In this document: positions 1-7,798 of the stretch, piece after piece
How positions within the stretch are numbered: position 1 is the first letter of the stretch
How the letters are laid out: each line of letters opens with the position of its first letter
Source of the DNA: JBEBXQ01 sp040391535
GTDB lineage: Bacteria; Bacteroidota; Bacteroidia; Cytophagales; Spirosomataceae
Length of the DNA stretch: 20,042 bases
Reading direction: 5' to 3'
Assembly: GCA_040391535.1 (NCBI GenBank)
Contig: JBEBXQ010000094.1
Coordinates: 1 to 20,042, forward strand
Notes under the pieces: model-generated
Seen by the model: the letters and a program-made list of their open reading frames with translations, nothing else
Told to the model about the DNA's origin: nothing
The model's database searches: none
Translations under genes and position numbers: made by a program

Positions 1-2586
1 AACGTACTGAAAGGAATTGCGGCATCGGCGTTGTATGGTTCAAGAGGTAAAAACGGTGCAATACTGATTACCACTAAAAACGCCAGCAAAGAAGGACTGG
101 AAGTGAATATCAGTACCAATAATATGTTTACAGCCGGTTTTACAGTATTTCCTGAAACACAAACAGAATACGGAAGCGGTTCTAACGGTCAATATGAATT
201 CTGGGATGGGGCCGACGGTGGTATTTCTGACGGTGATATGACCTGGGGACCCAAACTGAATGCCGGATTAAAAATGAAGCAATGGAACAGCCCGATCCGG
301 AATATTGCAACAGGTGAAACCATACCATGGTACGGGGATGTAAAAGGTACCGTGTATGATGACCGTTCTCTTTATGAAAGGGTTCCGACTGATTTTGTAT
401 ATCATGATAACCTGAGAGATTTCCTCCGTACCGGACTCGTAAGTACCAACAACTTTTCAGTGGCGTATAAAGGAGAAAAAGCCCGTTATTACGCTTCAGG
501 GAAGTATGCCTATGAAAAAGGACAGGTGCCTAATATGTCACTCAATACCGGAAGTGTCAATTTCAATGCTTCTTTTGATCTGACCAAATCGCTGCAGCTG
601 GAAACCGCACTGTCTTATAACAAAGTGTTTTCGCCCAATTATCCACGCTACGGATACGGACCTAAAAACCATATTTATACCATCCTGATCTGGATGAGTG
701 ATGATGTAAACGGACAGGACCTGAGAAATCACATGTATGTACCCGGACTGGAAGGCTACCGCCAGGCAAACTATAACTATGCCTGGTATAACAATCCTTA
801 CTTTGCTTCTTACGAGCTGGAGCAGAAGCAGGACAGGAATGTAGTGGATTCTCAGATGAAACTGCTTTGGAAAGTATCAGAGGATTTTAATATTCAGACC
901 CGGGGATCGGTACGGAATATAGCCAACTTTGAATCTATGCAAAGCCCTAAGTCGTACATGAACTACGGTGACTCAAGAAACGGAGATTATAAAATATGGA
1001 ATACAAGACAGGTTAATTTCGATGCTGATGTACTGGCTTCATACACGAAGGCAATCGGAGATAATTTTCAGCTTGGGATCAATGGAGGTGCGTCCATATT
1101 TAATCGTACAGCAGCACAGGAATATCAATCAACTGATGGGCTTATTGTACCTGGTGTATATAGTTTAAACAACACACAAGGCCCGGTTCAAAGCTACAGC
1201 GTGTTAGATCCGAAATTTTCTAACAAATCAATTCACAGCGTCTATGGAGCCGCTAATCTTGATTTCTACAATGCGGTTTTCCTGAGTTTTACTGCCCGTA
1301 ATGACTGGTCTTCCACATTGCCAACCAATCATAATTCATATTTCTATCCATCGGTATCACTGAGTACTATGGTGTCGGAATTTATTAAAATGCCGTCGGC
1401 CATTGATTATCTGAAACTCTATTCTTCGTGGGCGCAGGTATCCAGCGATCTGGATCCTTACAGTATTTTTTCTGCTTATAATAAAGGTACGACTTACGGG
1501 ACAACTCCTTCGGTCAGTTATCCTGAGGGAATTATCAATCCCAATATCCTTCCGGAGAAATCGTCTTCTTACGAAATCGGTGCTTCCATGGCGCTGTTTA
1601 AAAACAGAATGTCGCTTGATCTGACTTATTATAATATTCTTGATGAAAACCAGATCATTGACCTGCCTATTTCAGAAGCTTCGGGCTTTATTTCCAGAAA
1701 AGTCAACGGCAATAAATATACTACCAATGGTTTTGAAGTGGTAGCCGGCTTCAAAGCGGTCAGAAAGTCTAATTTTTCATGGGATATCGCGGCGAACTGG
1801 TCACGTTACGTGAAAAAAATTACAGAGATTTATGGAGGTCAGGATAGGTTCAATAACCTGAAAGCTGGTGAGCGTACAGATAGTTACTATACTACAGTAT
1901 GGATGAAAAGTGCAGAAGGTCAGCTGATTCTTGACTCAAAGGGGTTGCCTATCCGGGATGCATTTGTTCAGAATATCGGCCATCTTGATCCGTCCTGGAG
2001 GTTGGGGATTCAGAATAAGTTTACTATTCACGGATTTAACGTAGGCGTTGATATTGATGGGGTATGGGGTGGTATTATGAACTCCAATACTATTGAAAAA
2101 ATGTGGTGGGGCGGAAAACACCCAAGCTCAGTGGAACACCGTGCTGCTGAATATGCTGCGGGTAAGCCCGTATACGTTCCGGAAGGTGTGGTCGTGACCG
2201 GGGGAGAATACAGACGTAATCTGAAAGGAGAAGTAGAGATAGACACCAGAACGTACGCACCCAATACTACAGCGGTAAGCTGGCAAACCTGGGCACAGCA
2301 ATATCCTTACCGCGCCAGGGTAACAGAAGCCGAAAGCAGCACATTTGCCAATACTTTTGACCGTTCTTTCTTTAAGTTAAGAAGAATAGCCATAGGCTAT
2401 GACCTGGCTAAGGTGATTAATCTGGGTGATAAAATCAAAGGGCTGGATGCTCAGGTTTTTGGTTACAATTTGCTGATGTGGAAGAAGATGCCGATTCTGG
2501 ATCCTGATTTCAAAGAAGGTAATGATGGCGATTTGCAGGACCCGTCTCCGCGTTATATCGGATTCTCTCTGAACCTGAAACTGTAA
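1..2586 (+). CDS. SusC/RagA-type TonB-dependent outer-membrane transporter, 5'-truncated by the window edge
   Basis: The reading frame is open from the first base, so the gene starts upstream; 861 codons plus the stop are present. The first residues (NVLKGIAASALYGSRGKNGA, then ILITTK) match the conserved end of the SusC plug domain, which places the missing part at the signal peptide, any carboxypeptidase-like domain, the TonB box and most of the plug. The remainder is rich in alternating aromatic and polar strands typical of a 22-stranded barrel, and it ends in FSLNLKL, a normal last strand for the outer-membrane assembly machinery. In the family, SusC imports oligosaccharides or peptides using TonB energy, with a SusD lipoprotein as lid. 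The SusD gene follows after 34 nt, so the two are surely co-transcribed. The substrate cannot be read from the sequence. Confidence 0.95.
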   Translation, partial: NVLKGIAASALYGSRGKNGAILITTKNASKEGLEVNISTNNMFTAGFTVFPETQTEYGSGSNGQYEFWDGADGGISDGDMTWGPKLNAGLKMKQWNSPIRNIATGETIPWYGDVKGTVYDDRSLYERVPTDFVYHDNLRDFLRTGLVSTNNFSVAYKGEKARYYASGKYAYEKGQVPNMSLNTGSVNFNASFDLTKSLQLETALSYNKVFSPNYPRYGYGPKNHIYTILIWMSDDVNGQDLRNHMYVPGLEGYRQANYNYAWYNNPYFASYELEQKQDRNVVDSQMKLLWKVSEDFNIQTRGSVRNIANFESMQSPKSYMNYGDSRNGDYKIWNTRQVNFDADVLASYTKAIGDNFQLGINGGASIFNRTAAQEYQSTDGLIVPGVYSLNNTQGPVQSYSVLDPKFSNKSIHSVYGAANLDFYNAVFLSFTARNDWSSTLPTNHNSYFYPSVSLSTMVSEFIKMPSAIDYLKLYSSWAQVSSDLDPYSIFSAYNKGTTYGTTPSVSYPEGIINPNILPEKSSSYEIGASMALFKNRMSLDLTYYNILDENQIIDLPISEASGFISRKVNGNKYTTNGFEVVAGFKAVRKSNFSWDIAANWSRYVKKITEIYGGQDRFNNLKAGERTDSYYTTVWMKSAEGQLILDSKGLPIRDAFVQNIGHLDPSWRLGIQNKFTIHGFNVGVDIDGVWGGIMNSNTIEKMWWGGKHPSSVEHRAAEYAAGKPVYVPEGVVVTGGEYRRNLKGEVEIDTRTYAPNTTAVSWQTWAQQYPYRARVTEAESSTFANTFDRSFFKLRRIAIGYDLAKVINLGDKIKGLDAQVFGYNLLMWKKMPILDPDFKEGNDGDLQDPSPRYIGFSLNLKL

Positions 2587-2620
2587 GTAAATGGTAAATG
2601 ACTTTAAGATACTGATTGAT

Positions 2621-4108
2621 ATGAAAAAGATATTATTAACAGCTACAGCCGTCCTTTTCGGGCTGACTTCCTGTCAGGATCTGGCAGAAATCAATATTGA
2701 CCCTAACCGTGTAACGGAAACACACCCTCAGTTGCAATTGACTCAGATTCAATGGAGTGCTTTTCAGTATAATGCCGGAACGGGTTCTCTGTATGCGATG
2801 AAAATGCTGGTACAGACCGATGGGGAGAGCTCGGGACAGTACTATAAATGGGACAGATCTGATTTTTCTGCTTATTCCAGAATGCGTGATGTGACCAAAA
2901 TGATGGAAGAGGCAGAGCGTATTGACAACAATGCATATATAGCGCTTGGCAAATTCTTCAGGGCGTTTTATTTTCTGAATCTGACCATGACGTTTGGCGA
3001 TGTACCTTATTCGCAGGCTTTACAGGGAGAAAAGCAGGATGAATATACTCCTCCGGCTTACGATCCGCAAAAAGAAGTGTTTAAGGGTATACTGGCTGAA
3101 CTGAAAGAAGCCAATGATATTCTTGCTGCTGAAAACACCATCATTGCAGGTGATATTATTTATGGAGGCGATGTTACCAAATGGCGTAAAGCGGTAAATG
3201 CATTCAGATTGAAAATACTGATGCAGCTTTCGAAGAAAGAAGCCGATACCGATCTGAACATAAAATCAGCTTTTGCACAGATTGTTGCCAATGAACCTAT
3301 TTTTGAGGGAAATGAAGACGATGCAAAACTGGTATTCCTTGATCAGCAGGGCAACCGTTATCCTGAATTCAACTCCAGTGGTTACGGCTCAGGTATGTAT
3401 ATGGATTCTACCTTTATCCGTCGTCTGCAGGATCGCCAGGATCCCCGCTTGTTTGTGTATTGTACACTGACGAAAAATGCGGAAGATGCAGGCCTGCCTG
3501 TTAATAATTTCTCGGCTTATGAAGGTGGTGATCCGGCTGCGCCCTATGCTGAAGTAAATACCAAAGCGGCTAATGGGAAGACCTCCAAAGTGAATAACCG
3601 CTATCATAAGGACCCCACCACCGAACCGCTGGTCATGATAGGATATGCTGAACAACAGCTGATTATTGCTGAAGCGGTTGTCAGAGGCTGGATGAGTGGT
3701 GATGAAACTGAATATTACAACCAGGGTGTAAAGGCATCTTTTAAATTCTATGAGACCTATGCCAAAGGATATGGAAGCTATCTTACTCCGGCTGTTGCTG
3801 AGGCCTATCTGGCCAGGCCGGTCAATGACCTGGCAACAGCAACCACTGCAGAGGAAAAGATAGAGAAAATCATTATGCAGCGTTATCTGCGGGCGTTCCA
3901 GCAGTCACCCTGGTGGCCGTTTTTTGATCATCTGAGAACAGGTTATCCTTCTTTCCGGAGACCCGCCGGAGTGGCTGTTCCTTTCCGCTGGATTTATCCC
4001 TTAGCAGAGTATAACAATAATGAAAGCAATGTTAAAGCAGCTATTATCAGCCAGTTTGGAGCTGAAGCCAATGACCAGATCAGTTCACAACCCTGGTGGG
4101 TCAAATAA
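2621..4108 (+). CDS. SusD/RagB-like nutrient-binding outer-membrane lipoprotein
   Basis: The protein has 495 residues and is the surface partner of the preceding SusC transporter, capturing substrate over the barrel. I chose the ATG at 2621 rather than the in-frame ATG at 2591 because it gives a clean lipoprotein signal: MKK, a hydrophobic stretch, then LTSC with the lipidated cysteine at residue 18. The upstream start would put ten extra polar residues before it. The body looks helical (TPR-like), as in the SusD-like family often assigned to PF12771. The C-terminal part carries the IIMQRYLRAF and FFDHLRTGYPSF segments (about residues 417-442) that are characteristic of this branch. Lipidation would require LspA, encoded further along in this window. 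No glycoside hydrolase, peptidase or sigma/anti-sigma pair follows, so the substrate is unknown. Confidence 0.93.
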   Translation: MKKILLTATAVLFGLTSCQDLAEINIDPNRVTETHPQLQLTQIQWSAFQYNAGTGSLYAMKMLVQTDGESSGQYYKWDRSDFSAYSRMRDVTKMMEEAERIDNNAYIALGKFFRAFYFLNLTMTFGDVPYSQALQGEKQDEYTPPAYDPQKEVFKGILAELKEANDILAAENTIIAGDIIYGGDVTKWRKAVNAFRLKILMQLSKKEADTDLNIKSAFAQIVANEPIFEGNEDDAKLVFLDQQGNRYPEFNSSGYGSGMYMDSTFIRRLQDRQDPRLFVYCTLTKNAEDAGLPVNNFSAYEGGDPAAPYAEVNTKAANGKTSKVNNRYHKDPTTEPLVMIGYAEQQLIIAEAVVRGWMSGDETEYYNQGVKASFKFYETYAKGYGSYLTPAVAEAYLARPVNDLATATTAEEKIEKIIMQRYLRAFQQSPWWPFFDHLRTGYPSFRRPAGVAVPFRWIYPLAEYNNNESNVKAAIISQFGAEANDQISSQPWWVK

Positions 4109-4135
4109 AAATAATTATTAAATAGGTTGGTTTTT

Positions 4136-4171
4136 CAGGGTTGTCTGTTCAGGCAATCCTGATTTTTTTTT
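4136..4171 (+). terminator. Rho-independent terminator of the SusC/SusD operon
   Basis: A 10-bp stem, CAGGGTTGTC (4136-4145) with GGCAATCCTG (4152-4161), contains two G-U wobbles and a 6-nt loop. After one A it is followed by nine Ts (4163-4171). It lies 27 nt after the SusD stop codon and closes the operon. Confidence 0.85.
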
Positions 4172-4252
4172 CTGATCATCGATCTGTTTCCCGGTTCCTT
4201 TATCAGTCTCAGATGTATTCAGGTCAATCACTTTTGCAGCGTATAACGCATT

Positions 4253-4287
4253 AAAAAAGCCGCCCCAACAACGTTGAGACGGCTTTT
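4253..4287 (-). terminator. Terminator of the DAHP synthase/chorismate mutase gene
   Basis: The hairpin pairs AAAAGCCG (4255-4262) with CGGCTTTT (4280-4287), plus an inner CAAC/GTTG stem interrupted by mismatches. Read on the minus strand it ends in a run of six Ts (complement of 4253-4258), 17 nt beyond the stop codon. On the plus strand only four Ts follow, so it mainly serves the minus-strand gene. Confidence 0.75.
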
Positions 4288-4303
4288 CTATCCTATATTA
4301 AAA

Positions 4304-5398
4304 TCAGGCATTGATCTGATTCATCACCTCCGTCTGCTTACGGATGGATTCCATATGAATCAGTTTAAATAATTCGTCAACCAGCTCAGGGAACAGATTC
4401 AGACTTTTACCCCAGCTTTCACGTGTTTTCAGAATTTCACGGAAACGGTCTACCTGATAAGCAGCAACATTGTTGTCACGCTTGTATTCAGCCAGACGAC
4501 CCACCAGAGCCATGCGTGCTGCCAGTGTTTCCAGCAGTTCACGGTCAAGATTGTCAAGTTTACTGCGGATCAGTTCCAGCTGAGACTGATAGTCACTGCC
4601 ATAATCTTTATGACGGATGCTCAGCTCATGAAGCATTTCGCCCAATGCTGAAGGTGTCAGCTGCTGCGAGGCATCAGACCATGCCTTGTCAGGATTACAA
4701 TGCGATTCAATAATCAGACCATCATAATTCAGATCAAGAGCACGTTGCGCAAGTTCATATAAATAAGCACGCTTACCAGCCATATGGCTTGGATCTCCGA
4801 TAATAGGAAGCTCAGGAAGGAGTGTTTTTAACTCAATACCGATCTGCCACATGGGCGAATTGCGGTATTTGTTTTCCTGTGCATTAGAAAATCCACGGTG
4901 GATAGCACCGATTTTCTTCAGGCCGGCACGGTTAATCCGTTCCAGTGCGCCAATCCATAACTGCAAATCAGGGTTCACAGGGTTTTTGATCAGAACAGGT
5001 ACGTCAACACCTTTTAGAGCATCGGCAAGATCCTGCACATTAAACGGATTCACGGTTGTACGGGCACCAATCCAAAGGATATCAACACCATATTTCAATG
5101 CAAGTTCAACATGTTGTGGTGTAGCCACTTCTACAGCTAAAGGCAGGCCGGTTTCCTTTTTGGCAGCAGCCAGCCAGGGAAGCGCGGTTTCTCCCATTCC
5201 TTCAAAACTTCCGGGACGCGTACGGGGTTTCCATACGCCAGCCCTGATTACGTGGGCATAACCTTCCTTGTGGATTTGCGATACGGTTTCTACAACCTGT
5301 TCCTCTGTTTCGGCACTGCAAGGGCCGGCAATAATTAGCGGTTTACCTTTCGTGTCAATCCAGGTACTCAGCGGCTCGATGTCTAAAGAAGCAGTCAT
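4304..5398 (-). CDS. Bifunctional DAHP synthase (type I-beta) / chorismate mutase (AroQ type)
   Basis: A 364-residue cytoplasmic enzyme of aromatic amino-acid synthesis. Residues about 18-265 are a DAHP synthase, which condenses phosphoenolpyruvate with erythrose 4-phosphate. Visible motifs are GPCSAE (25-30), KPRTRPGSF (57-65), GARTTVNPF (111-119), KNPVNPD (138-144), AIHRGFS (165-171), DPSHMAGKR (202-210) and IESHCNPDKAWSD (230-242). By alignment to known type I-beta enzymes the metal ligands would be C27, H205, E231 and D242. Residues about 272-364 are an AroQ chorismate mutase helix bundle (R278, R295 and K306 fit the binding set), converting chorismate to prephenate. The mutase is at the C-terminus, the known Bacteroidota order, opposite to that of Bacillus AroA. 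The mutase domain may mediate feedback control by prephenate. The gene is monocistronic, with its own promoter candidate and terminator. Confidence 0.95.
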   Translation of the reverse strand: MTASLDIEPLSTWIDTKGKPLIIAGPCSAETEEQVVETVSQIHKEGYAHVIRAGVWKPRTRPGSFEGMGETALPWLAAAKKETGLPLAVEVATPQHVELALKYGVDILWIGARTTVNPFNVQDLADALKGVDVPVLIKNPVNPDLQLWIGALERINRAGLKKIGAIHRGFSNAQENKYRNSPMWQIGIELKTLLPELPIIGDPSHMAGKRAYLYELAQRALDLNYDGLIIESHCNPDKAWSDASQQLTPSALGEMLHELSIRHKDYGSDYQSQLELIRSKLDNLDRELLETLAARMALVGRLAEYKRDNNVAAYQVDRFREILKTRESWGKSLNLFPELVDELFKLIHMESIRKQTEVMNQINA

Positions 5399-5488
5399 TG
5401 ATTTTGTAAGTTACCAACCCGTCGGGAGTTCAATCCAGATCTTGTCTCGAAAAGCCGGCGTTAATTGAATATTCATTTTTCCAATTTG

Positions 5489-5514
5489 CAAATTTATCCA
5501 ATTTCATCTTTCAA
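5489..5514 (-). promoter_or_regulatory. Promoter candidate for DAHP synthase/chorismate mutase
   Basis: On the minus strand TAAATTTG (complement of 5489-5496) is a full match to the Bacteroidota -7 consensus TAnnTTTG. A TTG (complement of 5512-5514) lies 15 nt upstream, a little short for the usual spacing. It would give a leader of roughly 80-85 nt. Confidence 0.5.
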
Positions 5515-5665
5515 TTTCTCTTTTGTCGGGTTTATTTATTTAAAAGGGTGATTTGTGGTATAATATCAATAAATAGTAGTAACACTTTTTTAAACGGGCG
5601 AAAATTATGAACCTGCTTGTTGTATGAAATGGATTCAGGAGAAATAAGTTTTGCACTCTTAGCCA

Positions 5666-5692
5666 TTGTTAATCAGGATTGCTATACCTTTG
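5666..5692 (+). promoter_or_regulatory. Promoter candidate for proline dehydrogenase
   Basis: TACCTTTG (5685-5692) matches the TAnnTTTG -7 box fully, and TTG (5666-5668) lies 16 nt upstream. Transcription would begin near 5698-5700, about 38 nt before the ATG at 5737. It lies downstream of the alternative TTG start at 5617, which supports the shorter protein. Confidence 0.55.
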
Positions 5693-5736
5693 CAGGTTAT
5701 AGCAATTATATCAGCAAAGCTAAGAATCGGGTTCTG

Positions 5737-6933
5737 ATGTCAACAAATTCTGAAAAATCTTCTCCTTCCATTTCTTTTGAAAATACGGGTGTCGCATTTG
5801 CTTCCAGGTCGGACAGGCAATTATTAAAAATGTATTATCTGTTCTGGCTGATGAATCACAGCTGGCTGGTGAGTATTGGCGTGTTTTTTATTAAACTGGC
5901 CCTGATGCTCCGTTTGCCTGTTCAGCGGGTGGTTAAAAATACGGTTTTTGAGCATTTCTGCGGAGGTGAAACCATCGGTGAGTGCCAGCAGGTAATCAAT
6001 GCGCTGGGAAGCGCCGGGATTGGGACGATCCTGGATTATTCGATAGAAGGCGAAGAAACCAATGCCAGTTATGATGCCACGCTTACTGAAATTCTCAGGA
6101 CTATTGACCTTGCTGCCAGGTCTGAGTATGTCCCTTTCTCGGTTTTTAAGGTGACCGGAATAGCACCTGCAGATCTGCTTGAAAAACAGCAGGGCGGCCA
6201 ACAGCTTACTGAAACGGAAACGGAGGTGCTTGAGCGAAGCAAGGAGAGAATGGACCAGCTTTGTAAAGCGGCAAGTGAACGTAAAGTGGGGATTTTTGTG
6301 GATGCAGAAGAAAGCTGGATACAGGAAACCATCGATAGCTGGACCTACGAAATGATGGAAAAGTACAACAAAACTGAAGCCATTGTTTATAATACATTTC
6401 AATTGTATCGTCAGGATGCTTTCCAGAATCTGACGGATGCCGTTCTGAAGGCCAGAGAAAAAGGATATCAGCTCGGAGCCAAGCTGGTAAGAGGGGCTTA
6501 TATTGAAAAGGAAAAATTGCGGGCAATGGAGCATAACTATGCTGATCCGCTGCATAACACAAAGGAAGATACTGATCAGGATTATAATAAGGCTATTTTG
6601 TATAGCCTCGGAAATCTGGATTATATGTCCGTGTGCCTGGGAACGCATAATGAATACAGTACGCTCTATTGTACAGAACTTATGCAGCAGATGGGAATCA
6701 GTATCAATGATAAAAGGATCTGGTTTGCACAACTGCTGGGGATGAGCGACAATATTTCCTATAATATGGCAGATGCAGGCTATAATGCGGCCAAGTATGT
6801 ACCCTACGGGCCGGTGGAGTCGGTGATGCCCTATCTGTTTCGCAGGGCTGCTGAAAATACTTCCATTGCCGGACAAAGCAGCAGGGAGTTCTTATTGGTC
6901 AAAAAAGAGCTGGAGAGAAGAAAAAGTAAATAG
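5737..6933 (+). CDS. Proline dehydrogenase (FAD-dependent, single-domain PRODH)
   Basis: The 398-residue protein oxidises L-proline to pyrroline-5-carboxylate and passes electrons via FAD to the quinone pool; a separate P5C dehydrogenase, not in this window, would finish the path to glutamate. The TIM-barrel motifs are present in order: LDYSIEGEE (99-107), FVDAEES (187-193), YNTFQLYR (218-225), KLVRGAYIEKEK (249-260), LGTHNEYS (301-308), QLLGMSDNISYNMA (332-345), KYVPYGPV (353-360) and YLFRRAAENTS (366-376), the last holding the two arginines that bind proline carboxylate in the family. The start at 5737 gives the N-terminus SISFENTGVAFAS seen in Bacteroidota homologues, with a promoter just upstream. 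It is not fused to a P5C dehydrogenase domain, unlike proteobacterial PutA. No terminator is evident before lspA. Confidence 0.95.
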   Translation: MSTNSEKSSPSISFENTGVAFASRSDRQLLKMYYLFWLMNHSWLVSIGVFFIKLALMLRLPVQRVVKNTVFEHFCGGETIGECQQVINALGSAGIGTILDYSIEGEETNASYDATLTEILRTIDLAARSEYVPFSVFKVTGIAPADLLEKQQGGQQLTETETEVLERSKERMDQLCKAASERKVGIFVDAEESWIQETIDSWTYEMMEKYNKTEAIVYNTFQLYRQDAFQNLTDAVLKAREKGYQLGAKLVRGAYIEKEKLRAMEHNYADPLHNTKEDTDQDYNKAILYSLGNLDYMSVCLGTHNEYSTLYCTELMQQMGISINDKRIWFAQLLGMSDNISYNMADAGYNAAKYVPYGPVESVMPYLFRRAAENTSIAGQSSREFLLVKKELERRKSK

Positions 6934-6951
6934 CACCCTCAGAAAAAAGGT

Positions 6952-6959
6952 TACTTTTG
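6952..6959 (+). promoter_or_regulatory. Possible -7 box upstream of lspA
   Basis: TACTTTTG matches TAnnTTTG, 67 nt before the lspA start. No TTG is found at the expected -33 position, so this may be weak, or lspA may be read from the proline dehydrogenase transcript across the 93-nt gap. Confidence 0.35.
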
Positions 6960-7026
6960 CAATATTCACCTTATACGGCTTTGCTGCCCGTATCGTTTAA
7001 CTTGGAAAGGAATTAATATTACCGGA

Positions 7027-7776
7027 ATGAAATCAACCAAAAGCCCGCTGAAATATTTTATCTTTAGTATACTGCTTATATGTATTGATCAGGCATCAAA
7101 ACTGCTGGTACATTACTATATGGAACCTGGGTTTGGAGGGCAGATTGTGCTGATCAAAGACTGGTTAAAGCTCCATTATGTACTGAATCCGGGTATGGCC
7201 TTCGGGATGGAACTGGGGCATGAAAACGGGAAGCTTATGCTTACGCTGTTCAGGCTTGTGGCAATGGCAGGGATCGGTTGGTATATCGTACAGCTGAAAA
7301 GGAGCAATGCGAGTGAAGGGCTGCTATGGGCTATGGCCATGATTTTCGCGGGTGCGGTAGGTAATGTCATTGACAGTACTTTTTATGGGGTTCTGCTGGA
7401 TAATGCTCCGTTTGGGTCGTCCACGCCCTGGTTTCACGGACAGGTGATTGATATGATTTTTGTGGATTTCTGGGAAGGTTTTCTGCCTGAATGGATACCA
7501 TTCTGGGGCGGACAATACTATTCAACCCCGATTTTCAACATTGCTGATTCCTGCATTTTTATAGGAGTATGTATTATCCTGATTTTTCAGGGGTCCTTCT
7601 TTCATCGTGAAGAGGAATATGAAACGGAAAAGACAGATACCCCTGAAACAGAAAATACTGACTCACCTGAATCAGTATCTCCTGAGAATACTTCTGAAAA
7701 TTTACCGGATGATGTCGCTGCTGAAGAACCTGAAAAAGATACGGATGAGCAACAGCATGACGGACAAATAAAATAA
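7027..7776 (+). CDS. lspA: Lipoprotein signal peptidase (signal peptidase II) with an acidic C-terminal tail
   Basis: An inner-membrane aspartyl protease of 249 residues that cleaves the signal peptide of diacylglyceryl-modified prolipoproteins. The family signatures are visible: IDQASK with D21, LNPGMAFG with N54, GAVGNVIDS with D116, and FNIADS with D174. D116 and D174 correspond to the catalytic dyad. Hydrophobic segments lie at about 10-28, 71-90, 97-115 and 167-188. The periplasmic loop between the two catalytic motifs is long (about 117-170) and rich in W and F, as in other Bacteroidota LspA. After the last membrane span comes a tail of roughly 58 residues (192-249), nearly all E, D, T, S, P, N and Q, which E. 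coli LspA lacks. The gene is downstream of proline dehydrogenase and convergent with the next gene. Confidence 0.95.
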   Translation: MKSTKSPLKYFIFSILLICIDQASKLLVHYYMEPGFGGQIVLIKDWLKLHYVLNPGMAFGMELGHENGKLMLTLFRLVAMAGIGWYIVQLKRSNASEGLLWAMAMIFAGAVGNVIDSTFYGVLLDNAPFGSSTPWFHGQVIDMIFVDFWEGFLPEWIPFWGGQYYSTPIFNIADSCIFIGVCIILIFQGSFFHREEEYETEKTDTPETENTDSPESVSPENTSENLPDDVAAEEPEKDTDEQQHDGQIK

Positions 7777-7798
7777 AGCCCGGCTTTATTTTATTTGT
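7771..7798. terminator. Shared bidirectional terminator hairpin overlapping both stop codons
   Basis: AAATAAAGCC (7771-7780) and GGCTTTATTT (7782-7791) are perfect inverted repeats around a single C, so the loop must open by a few pairs. On both strands the 3' side continues into TTTATTTTATTTG-like tracts. The lspA stop (7774-7776) lies in the left arm, and the stop of the convergent gene (7791-7793) begins at the end of the right arm. Confidence 0.65.

Larger units (their letters stand above)
5399..5736. other. Divergent intergenic region between DAHP synthase and proline dehydrogenase
   Basis: This 338-nt non-coding stretch holds the promoters of both flanking genes, annotated separately. 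A TATAAT sequence at 5559-5564 resembles a sigma-70 -10 box but has no convincing -35 partner and is not the usual box in this phylum. The proline dehydrogenase frame can be extended upstream to a TTG at 5617, but that extension (MLYEMDSGEISFALL...) does not resemble the family N-terminus. I see no riboswitch-like fold, RNA gene or further coding sequence here. Confidence 0.6.

Noticed and set aside
2591..2620. Upstream ATG for the SusD lipoprotein
   Set aside because: It would place ten extra residues before an otherwise standard lipoprotein signal peptide that starts at 2621.
4851..5261. Plus-strand open frame of 136 codons opposite DAHP synthase
   Set aside because: It is a shadow of the well-supported minus-strand gene; its composition (S, R, P, C-rich) is not protein-like for this genome.
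5559..5564. TATAAT as a sigma-70 promoter for proline dehydrogenase
   Set aside because: There is no matching -35 element, and a full TAnnTTTG box lies closer to the start codon, which is the form used in this phylum.
5824..6876. Long minus-strand open frame (350 codons) opposite proline dehydrogenase
   Set aside because: It is antisense to a gene with clear family motifs, its translation is rich in H, I, F and Q with no domain, and it has no promoter or homology signal.
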